37,126 nucleotides of DNA from NCBI GenBank assembly GCA_937960595.1, contig CALGPL010000085.1:1-37126 (forward strand), written 5' to 3'. Below the pieces are notes generated by a model. That model ran no database searches and was not told the DNA's origin. It worked only from the letters and a program-made list of their open reading frames with translations. This document shows, piece by piece, positions 8,278 through 17,500 of the stretch (positions are counted from its first letter, which is position 1; each line of letters begins with the position of its first letter). Both the position numbers and the translations under genes were made by a program. This DNA comes from an uncultured Anaerolineales bacterium (lineage in GTDB: Bacteria; Chloroflexota; Anaerolineae; Anaerolineales; Villigracilaceae).

Positions 8278-9555
8278 ATGCTCAAAGTCATCCTGCAAGC
8301 CCCTCGACACATTCCGCCCTTCAACGAGCCGGCGCGCGACTTGCGCATCCAGAACAAGCCGCTCTGGTTGAATCAGCGCGACCTGCTGGCCCCCTACGCG
8401 GACCGCGAAATCGAACTCCCGCCCGGCGCCCACTTGCCGGTCTCGCGCGAGCCGATGATCGTCTACCGCGACAATTTGTTCTTCGATCAGTACTACATCA
8501 CCGAATTCATGACCCAGGCCAGGAAACGCAACCGCGCCGTGCGGGCCGCCTTTTCGCTGGACGACGCCGCCTTTCGGGAACATGCCCTGCCGCTCTCTGT
8601 CTCTTATACGCCGGCCGGCAACCTGTACTATGCCGACCTGTGGTATTACCCCCGCGGGCCGGAGGCCGATGTCGAACCGCTGGTGATCGACATGCAGGCG
8701 CGCGAAATCGGCTATTATCACGTGCCGACCTACATGGCCACCGAAAGCGGCGACCTGGTCTATCAGGTGCCGCTGCGGGCGATGATGGCCATTGATTGCT
8801 GGACCCACATCTTCATCGCCGACGGCGTCTTCGGCCTGTTTGCCCGCGGGGCGCGCTTCGAAGACCGTCTCGCCCGCGATGTCTGGTTCAAACTGGGCGT
8901 TTTGGCGACGGCCATGTACGAAGGCAAACAATTGCTCGAATGCTCGAAACTGGTCAAGGTCGGCAAGAATTGCGTCATCGACCCGACGGCCGTCATCCAC
9001 GGCCCGACGACCATCGGCGACAACGTCACCATCAATGCCGGCGCGGTGATCGAGAATTGCATCATCGGCAGCAATGTCAACATTTCCCAAGACTGCCAGT
9101 TGATGCTCTCGGTGGTCGGCGACGGCACTTTCCTGCCCTTCCGGGCCTCGCTCTTCATGACCACCATCATGGAGAACGGCATGGTGGCGCAAAACACCTG
9201 CCTGCAAATGTGCGTGGTGGGGCGCAACACCTTCATCGGCGCAGGCAATACGTTTACGGATTATAATTTAATCCCCTCGCCCATCCGGGCCCTGGATGGC
9301 AACGACCAGTTGGCCTTTGCCAACCGACCGGTGCTGGGCGGGTGTGTCGGTCACAACTGCCGCATCGGGGCGGGGATGATCATCTTCCCGGCCCGCACGA
9401 TCGAGTCGGACGTGGTCCTGTTCGGTTCGGCAGAGCGCCGCATCATTGACCGAGATGTCAAGTACGAACAGAGCGATCATCACAAACTCAAAGATGCCAG
9501 CAAGCACCCGCGTCTCTATCCCCGTCGCGGCGAAGCGGATCTGACCTCGTGGTAA
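8278..9555 (+). CDS. Left-handed beta-helix protein with a GlmU-like N-terminal region
   Basis: A 425-residue protein. From about residue 225 to 390 it has imperfect hexapeptide repeats of the left-handed beta-helix type (VGKNCVIDPTAVIHG, TIGDNVTINAGAVIEN, CIIGSNVNIS, VVGRNTFIGAGNTF, NCRIGAGMIIFP), the fold of acyl- and nucleotidyl-sugar transferases. The first ~200 residues contain PARDLRIQNKPLWL and resemble the degenerate nucleotidyltransferase region of GlmU-like proteins, but I see no complete sugar-nucleotide signature motif. The helix is interrupted by longer loops such as LIPSPIRALDGNDQ. It starts 4 bases after the V4R stop and ends 4 bases before the reductase gene. It may transfer an acyl group or act as a scaffold; neither can be decided from sequence. 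Confidence 0.75.
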   Translation: MLKVILQAPRHIPPFNEPARDLRIQNKPLWLNQRDLLAPYADREIELPPGAHLPVSREPMIVYRDNLFFDQYYITEFMTQARKRNRAVRAAFSLDDAAFREHALPLSVSYTPAGNLYYADLWYYPRGPEADVEPLVIDMQAREIGYYHVPTYMATESGDLVYQVPLRAMMAIDCWTHIFIADGVFGLFARGARFEDRLARDVWFKLGVLATAMYEGKQLLECSKLVKVGKNCVIDPTAVIHGPTTIGDNVTINAGAVIENCIIGSNVNISQDCQLMLSVVGDGTFLPFRASLFMTTIMENGMVAQNTCLQMCVVGRNTFIGAGNTFTDYNLIPSPIRALDGNDQLAFANRPVLGGCVGHNCRIGAGMIIFPARTIESDVVLFGSAERRIIDRDVKYEQSDHHKLKDASKHPRLYPRRGEADLTSW

Positions 9556-9559
9556 GCGC

Positions 9560-10651
9560 GTGGACACTTTTGCCTTTATCATTCACCCGATTGACCCCAA
9601 GCGGGATGTCAGTCGCAAATTCCCCTTGCTCGGCCGCCTGCTCACGGAGCGGCAGATAGATTTTTTCTCCACCTTTTTCCCGCCCGTCTATATTTCTGAA
9701 ATCACCGGCATTACCTCTCAGGCGACGGGCAAGGAAATCCGCGGCTGGTTCATCGCCTGTCCGTACACGCCGCGCCGTATGATGGAGTTGCGCGAATGGA
9801 CAGTTTATCGTAAGATTATTCAGACCGGCCGCTTGGCCGAACGGCTCGGCGCGCAAATTCTGGGGCTGGGCGCTTTCACCTCGGTGATCGGCGACGCCGG
9901 CGTGACGATTGCGCGGGCGCTCGACATCCCCGTCACAACCGGCGACTCGTACACCGTTGCCATCGCCGTCGAGGCGGTGCGCGAGGCAGCCCGCGTGATG
10001 GAGATCCCGCTGCGCGGCGCGACGGCCGCGGTGGTCGGGGCGACCGGCTCGATTGGCCGGGTCTGCGCAGACCTGTTGGCCGACGATGTCGCCGAGTTGA
10101 TCCTGATCGGCCGCCGCCCGGAAATGCTCGAGGCGCTGCGCGACCAGTTGCAGGGTCCGGGCCGGGCGGCGCTGCGGACGAGCACCCACGTCAACGATAT
10201 CGCCCAGGCGCAGTTGATCCTGACCGTCACCAGCGCCGTCCACGAGGTCATTTACCCCGAGCACCTGCAGCCGGGCAGCGTGGTGTGCGATGTCGCCCGC
10301 CCTCGTGACGTTTCTGCAATGGTGGCGGCGGTCAGAAATGATATATTAGTGATAGACGGCGGCATGGTGGATGTGCCGGGCCCCGTCGACTTCCACTTTA
10401 ACTTCGGTTTCCCGCCGGGCAAGGCCTATGCCTGCATGGCGGAGACGATGACGCTGGCCCTGGAGGGCCGATTCGAGGACTATACTTTGGGTAAAGAAAT
10501 CGCGCGGGCGCGTGTGGAAGAGATCGCCGCTCTGGCAGCCAAGCACGGCTTCCGGCTGAGCGGTTTCCGTTCGTTCGAACGCGCCGTCACAGAAGAACAA
10601 ATCCAAGCCGTACGCCAGGCGGCGCGCCAAGCCCGCCGCATTCGCAGTTGA
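9560..10651 (+). CDS. Acyl-ACP-reductase-like NAD(P)-dependent dehydrogenase (COG5322 type)
   Basis: A 363-residue protein resembling cyanobacterial long-chain acyl-ACP reductase (AAR), which makes fatty aldehydes from acyl-ACP. Common features are the early LGLGAFTSVIGD stretch (101-112), a TTGDSYT segment (126-132), a Rossmann motif VVGATGSIG (158-166), and the C-terminal AYACMAETMTLALEG with Cys292. That cysteine sits in the context of the AAR catalytic cysteine that forms the acyl-enzyme (position 294 in the Synechococcus enzyme, from memory). The start is a GTG 4 bases after the beta-helix stop. No aldehyde-deformylating oxygenase is nearby, so alkane synthesis is not implied. Substrate and product are unproven; a generic amino-acid or shikimate-type dehydrogenase remains possible. 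Confidence 0.75.
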   Translation: MDTFAFIIHPIDPKRDVSRKFPLLGRLLTERQIDFFSTFFPPVYISEITGITSQATGKEIRGWFIACPYTPRRMMELREWTVYRKIIQTGRLAERLGAQILGLGAFTSVIGDAGVTIARALDIPVTTGDSYTVAIAVEAVREAARVMEIPLRGATAAVVGATGSIGRVCADLLADDVAELILIGRRPEMLEALRDQLQGPGRAALRTSTHVNDIAQAQLILTVTSAVHEVIYPEHLQPGSVVCDVARPRDVSAMVAAVRNDILVIDGGMVDVPGPVDFHFNFGFPPGKAYACMAETMTLALEGRFEDYTLGKEIARARVEEIAALAAKHGFRLSGFRSFERAVTEEQIQAVRQAARQARRIRS

Positions 10652-10663
10652 ACGGGAGGCACT

Positions 10664-11572
10664 ATGGGAAAATCTCGCCTGTTGGTCGTCGAAGATGATC
10701 ATGACATCTCCAATATGCTGAAGATCTACTTCAGCGGGCTGGGCTATGACGTGGATGTGGCCCCGCGGGGAGGCGACGCACTGGAAAAGACGCGTCAGGT
10801 GTTGCCTCATCTCATCGTGCTGGACATCATGCTGCCGGACATCGATGGGTATGAGGTCTGCCGCACCCTGCGGACGAACACGCGCACCAGCCACATTCCG
10901 GTGATCTTTCTGACACAGAAGGATGAGCGCAGCGACAAACTGCAAGGCCTCGAACTGGGCGCCGACGATTACATCACCAAGCCCTTCGACATCGAAGAGT
11001 TGAAGTTGCGCGTCCAGGGTGCCATCCGCCGCGCCGAACGCGAGGCGCTGACCGACCCGCGTTCCGGCCTGCCGGCGGGACGGCTGATCGAGGAGCAGTT
11101 GCGTCAGACCATCCGTCAGACCGGCTGGGCATACATGGACATCCGCATCAATTATTTCTCTCAATTCAACGATGTCTATGGCTTTGTGGCAGGCGACGAT
11201 GTTCTCCGCTTTGCCGCCATGTTGATGGGCGAAGTGGTGGACGAACTCGGGAATGCGACGGATTTCATCGGTCATGCCGGCGGCGACAATTTCATTATTA
11301 TCACCAGCGAAGGCGCGGCCGAGAACATCCGTCAGCGCCTCAAGGCACGCTTCGCCGAAGAAGTGCAGACGCACTATAACTTCATGGATCGCCAGCAAGG
11401 ATACATTCTCACCTCGGGCCCCGGCGGGGAACCGGAGAAGACGCCGTTGATGACCCTTTCGGTGGGAATCGTCACGCCCAAAGAACAGACCTTTGCCGAC
11501 ATCCGCGAGATTACCGAACTGGCCGCCGAGGTGCGCCGTCAGGATACGCCTCCCTTGCCGACCAAAGGATAA
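10664..11572 (+). CDS. Response regulator: receiver plus degenerate GGDEF domain
   Basis: A 302-residue two-domain protein. The receiver (1-125) has the acidic pocket DD (11-12), phospho-acceptor Asp54 in VLDIMLPD, a Thr in VIFLT and Lys in TKPFD. The C-terminal domain (about 135-290) has diguanylate-cyclase layout (ALTDPRSGLPAGRL, INYFSQFNDVYGFVAGDDVLR) but the active-site loop reads GGDNF (206-210) in place of GG(D/E)EF. The usual catalytic glutamate is therefore Asn, so cyclic-di-GMP synthesis is unlikely; it may bind GTP or act as a protein platform. GGGAGG sits 4 bases before the ATG. It lies 9 bases before the kinase gene and is a likely phosphorylation target of it. Confidence 0.9.
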   Translation: MGKSRLLVVEDDHDISNMLKIYFSGLGYDVDVAPRGGDALEKTRQVLPHLIVLDIMLPDIDGYEVCRTLRTNTRTSHIPVIFLTQKDERSDKLQGLELGADDYITKPFDIEELKLRVQGAIRRAEREALTDPRSGLPAGRLIEEQLRQTIRQTGWAYMDIRINYFSQFNDVYGFVAGDDVLRFAAMLMGEVVDELGNATDFIGHAGGDNFIIITSEGAAENIRQRLKARFAEEVQTHYNFMDRQQGYILTSGPGGEPEKTPLMTLSVGIVTPKEQTFADIREITELAAEVRRQDTPPLPTKG

Positions 11573-11581
11573 TTCTCGTCT

Positions 11582-14500
11582 ATGTTCGCCGGGCAGTCGG
11601 TGTTGCTGGGAATCGGCCTGCTCCTGACCGGGTTTGCTTTCTTTTTCCTGGTCTGGGGCTTGTCGCATTTTATTCCCCGCCTGCGCACCGCCGCGCCCCG
11701 GTCGGCTGTTTCGTCTCCGCCCGGTCAGGCAGGCCATGATCATGCGACCTTGCTGGTGCAGGCGGGGGGACGTGTCGGGTACATGAACAGCATTGCCCAG
11801 CAATATTTCAATTTGCGCGAAGGAGAGTTGCCCAATCTCGAATTGCTGGCCCGCCGCATCCGCCCCAGCGAAGACTTCCTGAAATTGTGCGCCGCCGAGG
11901 GGCAGGCGCGTTTCTCGATCAATGGGCGACCGGTCGAGGGCATTTCCTACCGAGTTCCCGGCTCCCCGCCGGCGTTCCTGGTCTGTCTCACCCGCCCCGA
12001 CACTGCTGCGACGCTGGCCCCGGAGGCGCGCGAAGTCTCGGCCTCGGCCCTCAAAATCCTGACCGAGTTCAGCCAGAATCTGGCGGTCAGTCAGGGATTG
12101 ACCGCCACCGTGCAGACGCTGCTGGAAAACATCCAGCGCCTTGTGCCGGCGGACATTCTGGAGGTCGGGTTGTGGAATGCGGCCGACGAGAAAATGACGT
12201 TCTACCGCTTCACGGCCGGGCCTCGCGTTGCTGCCTATCTTGAGAAGAGTCTGCCGCGCTCACCAGAAGGATATGTGGCTGCCCTGGTCGGCAGGCGCAG
12301 AGTGCTTTTCATCCCCGATACCCACGAGTATGCCGACATCCCGTATCAAGAGGCCCGCGAACAGATGCCGGTGCGGTCCTATATCGGCCTGCCGCTGACC
12401 CTCCAGGAAGAACTGGTGGGAACGCTGTCGGTCGGCCTGAGCAGCGCCAACGCCTTCTCGTACGAAGACCTGGAGATTTTGCAGTTGGTGGCCGGGCAGG
12501 CCGCCGTCGCCCTGCGCAATGCACAGTTGCTCGAAAATGAACAGCGCCGGGCCGCGGAATTGAGCGGCCTGGCCAACCTGGCGCAGGCCGTCGGCGCGAC
12601 CCGCGACCCGCGCGACCTGTTCGCCCGCCTGGTGCAGAGCATCGCCCCCCTGCTCGACGTCCAGGTGCTGGGCTTCCTCCTCTATAACGAGAGCCGCCGT
12701 TCGCTCGATGCTCAGGTCCCCTTCATCGGCACGCCCGCCCAGTTCGTAGACCTCTATCGCCTGCCCGTCCCGCCGGGCAGCATGATCGAGGAGCATCTCT
12801 TGAGCCGCGAGGCGCTGGTCACCCAGAATGCCCAGGAGGACGAACTCTGGCGCGAGATGGGATTCCAGGACTTCGCCCGCGCCGCCTCCTGGCGGGATGT
12901 GGCCCTCATCCCGCTCGTCTCGGCGGGCCGTTCGCTTGGTTTCTTACAGGTGGCCAATCACCGCGTCCGCGAAAACGCGTTTTCATCTGACGAGATGCGC
13001 TTGCTCAACATCATCGCCAACCAGACCGCGCCCATCATCGACAACGCCGCCCTCGTCCAGCAGGCTCGCCAGCGCGCCCAGCGGGCGGAGGCCCTGCGCC
13101 GTATCGCCAGCCTGACCAGTTCCTCCGCCACCGCCGACGAGATGCTGCGCTACACCGTTCAGGAACTGGCCCGCCTGGTCCAGGCCGACATGGGGGCGGT
13201 CTTCCTGTTGAACGAAGCCCAGGGCGTGTCGCGGCTGCACACCGATTCTCTCTTCGGCGTTTCGATCGAGACGATGGAACCCTTCAGCCGCATTTATGTG
13301 GACGATCCTCAGTTCCATTTTACCGTCACCGGCAGCCAGCGTTCCTTCATTTCCAGCAATCTTTCCGCCGATCAGCGCCTGCTGACGGTCTATCGTCCGC
13401 TGGCGGATCACTTCAAGATGGAATCGGTCATCATCGTCCCGCTGGTGGTGCGCGAGCGCAGCCTGGGGGAAATGGTGCTGGCCAGCAAGAAGGCCGACTT
13501 TTTCAACAACTACGACTTGCAGGTCGTCTCGACGGCTGCCGGGCAGTTGGCCGCCGCGCTGGAGGGCGCCTCGCTCAGTTCGCAGACCGATGAGAGCCTG
13601 CGCCGGCGCGTCGATCAGTTGACGGCCATGACCCGCATCGGGCGCGAGTTGAACACCACCCTCGACTGGCAGTATCTCTTGCAAGTGGTGTACGATGAGA
13701 GCCTGCGCACCACCCGCGCCGACTGCGGCACCATCCTCCTGTTTGACATGTCGGCTTCGCCGGAGGAGGCGCGTCGCGTCGTCTTCCATCTGGGCGATGA
13801 GCCTGGGGAGGCGCTGACGGCCCTCGAGCAGGAGGTGCTCGAAGGCGGCGAGCCGATCGTGGTGGACGATTTCTCCCAGAGCACCTATCCGCCTGGTCAT
13901 GAGGGCGTCCTCTCGGCGCTGGTCGCCCCGATTGCCTATCAGGGCAAGACGGTCGGCCTGATCCATTTGCATGCCTTCGAAAGCCGCCGCTTCGACCAGA
14001 CGGCTGTGGACATCATCATGACGTTGGCCGTCCAGGCGGCGATTGCCCTCGGCAACGCCCAGCGCTACCAGGAACAAATCGCCCGCAACGAATTGCTCAA
14101 CCGGCGGGCCGAGACTCTGGCCAAATTGTTCGAGACCACCCGTGAAATCGGCCTCGACCGGCCGCTGGAAGAGTCGCTCGAGGCGCTGGCCTATGGCATC
14201 CAGGAGGCGACTCCCTTCCAGGTGGTGCTGATCAGCACCGTCGATCCGGAGACCGGCATGCAGCGTCGGGTGGCGGGCGTGGGCATGCCGCTCGAGACCT
14301 TGAACATGATGAAGGCGCGCCAGCAGCCTTACGCGGCGCTGGAACAGATGCTGCGCCCCGAGTTCAAGGTCGGAGAGGGATACCTGATCCCGCATGATCG
14401 GCGTCCGCTCCTGACGGGAGATGTCCAGATCGTCACCATCATGCGCGAGCAGATCGCCCAGGCGCCCAACGCCTGGCATCCCGAAGATGTCCTTTTTTAC

Positions 14501-17500
14501 CCTCTCAAGAACGATGAGGGCGTCACCATCGGCGTAATCAGCCTGGACGCCCCGCGCGACGGGCTGCGTCCCACCCGCAACACGCTCGAAACCATCGAGA
14601 TCTTTGCCGCCCAGGCCGCTCTGCTCATCCAGAGCGTTCACAGCCTGAATACCTACAAGAATCAGGTCGAGACGCTTTCCACCAGTCTCGAACGCCAGCA
14701 GCAACTGCTGACCATCAGCCAGACCCATCTGCCGGTCATGCTCCACAAAGACCTGGAGCAGATGATCGCCATCCGCAACCTGGAGCGGCGCAGCCGCCGC
14801 ATCCGGGCCGGGCTGGAAATCACCGAGACCATCAACCGTCAGGTGGACGGGCCTTCTGCCCTGCAGGCGCTGGGGCGCGAAATCCTGACCCGCCTGGAGA
14901 TGCAAATTTCTATCGTGGCCGAGAATACCCCGGAGGGGGCGCGCTTGCTGCATGTCCTGGGGAACATTCCGCGCGGCACCAGCCCGGAAGCCCTGTTCGG
15001 TCAGCGCAACCCCCTGCGCTACAGCCTGCAGACCGGCGAAATGCTCTTGGTCATGAACCTGGAGGAAGACGACACCTGGCGGGATGCGCCCCTCCTGAGC
15101 AGCCTGCACGCCAAGGGTTTCATCTGCCTGCCCATCCTGATCGATGAAAAGCCGGTGGCGGGGGTGCTGGCCATCAGCCTGGAGCCGATGCCCGCCCTGA
15201 CCGATGAGGACCGCCAGGTGTATTCCCAAATTGCCCGCCAGGTCTCCATCATCCTGCAGAACATCAGCCTGCTGACCGAAACCCGCCGCCGCCTGCGCGA
15301 AGTTAACCTGCTGCTCGACTTCAGCCGTCAGTTGAGCGGCCTCGATCCGCACGGCATTCTCAAATCCCTCCTGGACAGCGCCCTGCGGGTCGTTTCGGCT
15401 GCCCACGCGGGTGCCGTCCTGGTCTGGAACGAACAGGAGGGGGTGCTTGTCCCTGGCGTGGCGGCCAATTACGCCAACATCGACAGCCTGATGCAGATCT
15501 CGTTCCGTTCCGGCGAAGCCCTGCCCGGCCAGGTGTTCGCGGCGCGCAAGCCGCGTCGGGTCGAAGAAGTCAATTTTGCCCGCGACTACAACCTGGGGGC
15601 CGAGAATCTGCTCCTCTATCGCGAGGCGACCGGCGGCCGCCTGCCCGTTTCCAGCCTGCTGGTTCCCATCCAGACGGGTGAGCGGACCCTCGGCCTGTTG
15701 ATGCTCGACAACTTCAACACCCCGGCGGCCTTCTCGGCGGATGATGAAAACCTGTTGCAGTCGTTGACTCAGCAGGTGGCGCTCTCGTTGGAGAATGTCC
15801 GTCTGGTGCAGGCCTCCCAGGAGCGCGCCGGTCAATTGCAGGCCCTGACGGATGTCTCGGCCAAGATGGCGGCCAGCCTGCAGTCCAGCGAACTGATCAC
15901 CGGTCTGCTCGATCAATTGAAGACCGTCTTGCCCTACGATACGGGCATCCTCTGGCTGCGACAGGGCAAGAACATGGTCGTGGCGGCGGCGCGCGGCTTC
16001 CCGGATGACGAAGAGCGCCTCGGCCTGGAGGTGGCGGTCGAGGATTCGGCCTTGCTGACCGAGATGATCACCACCTCGCAGGGCATCGTCGTCGGCGATG
16101 TGCGCGCCGATCCCCGCTTCCCGGCGCTGGTGGAGGCCGAGCGCCTCTCCTGGCTGGGGGTGCCGCTGGTCTCCAAAGGCGAGGTGATTGGCGTGCTGGC
16201 CCTGGAGAAGGCCGAACCCCACTTCTATACCGTCGAATATACCCAGTTGGCGACGACGTTTGCCAGCCAGGCGGCGGTGGCGCTCGAAAATGCTCGTCTG
16301 TATGAGGAGAGCCTGCGCCGCGCTGCCGAACTCGATCAGCGCTCGCAGCGCCTGGCCTTGCTCAACCGTCTCTCCTCCGAACTGAGCGGTTCGTTGAGCG
16401 AGGATCAGATTCTGCGCCTGACGGCCGAGGAGTTGCGTCAGGCCGTCTCGGCCAAGCGGGTCTCGGTGGTCACGTTTGGGCGCGGCGGAGAAGCGGTGCT
16501 GCAGGCGGTTGTGCCGGAGCCGGCCAGATTCCGGCCGCGGGCTTTGCCCGCTGCTCCCATCTTCGAGCGTTTGCGCGATTCGCTGGGCGTCTTCAGCACC
16601 GACAATGTGGCCGGCGAGCCCGACCTGGAACTGCTGGCCGAGATGCTCAAGGGGACCCGCTCGCTGCTCATCCTGCCGCTGGTCAGCGGCACCAGCCTGC
16701 GGGCCTTGATGTTCGTTCACATGGGAGAGGCCTACCGTTTCACCCCGACCGAGATCGAACTGGGCCGCACGATCGGCAACCAGGCCGCCATCGCCCTGGA
16801 AAGCGCCCGCCTGTATCAGGATACCGTCTCGCGCGCCGAACAACTGGCTACCATCAACCGCGCCTCCTACGAAATCGCCCTCAGCCTCGACCCGGAGGAA
16901 ATCTACGCCGCCATTCACCGCGCCGCCTCTCAGATGATGGAGGCCGAATCCTTCGTCATTGCTCTCCTGGATGAGCAAGCCAACGAAATCGATGGCGTCT
17001 ATCTGATGGATCCCAAAGGACGCGCTCCAAACGTCCGCCTGCCCTATGGGCAGGGGCTGAGCGGGCGTATCATCTCCAGCGGCGAACCGCTGCTGATTGC
17101 CGATGTCGCCGCTGTCAAGAATTTTGAGGGCCGCACCTATGGCCAGGGTCAGCCCCGTTCGATCGTGGCCGTCCCCATCATTCTGGGCGGCAAGGTCATC
17201 GGCATGCTTTCGGCCCAAAGTTACAAACCGAATGTCTACACCGAGGACGACCAGCAGATTCTGAGCACGCTGGCCAACCAAGCGGCGGTCGCCATCCAGA
17301 ACGGACGCCTGTTTGCCGAGACCCGCCGCCTGGCGGAGGAACTCGAACGGCGCGTCATCGAGCGGACGGCCGAACTGGCCCGCGAACAGCGCAACACCGA
17401 GACCCTGCTGCGCATCCTGACCGAGGTTTCGGCCAGCCTCGACCTCGACCGGGCCCTCAACCGCACCCTGGCGCTGCTCAACGACGCCATCGGCGCCGAA

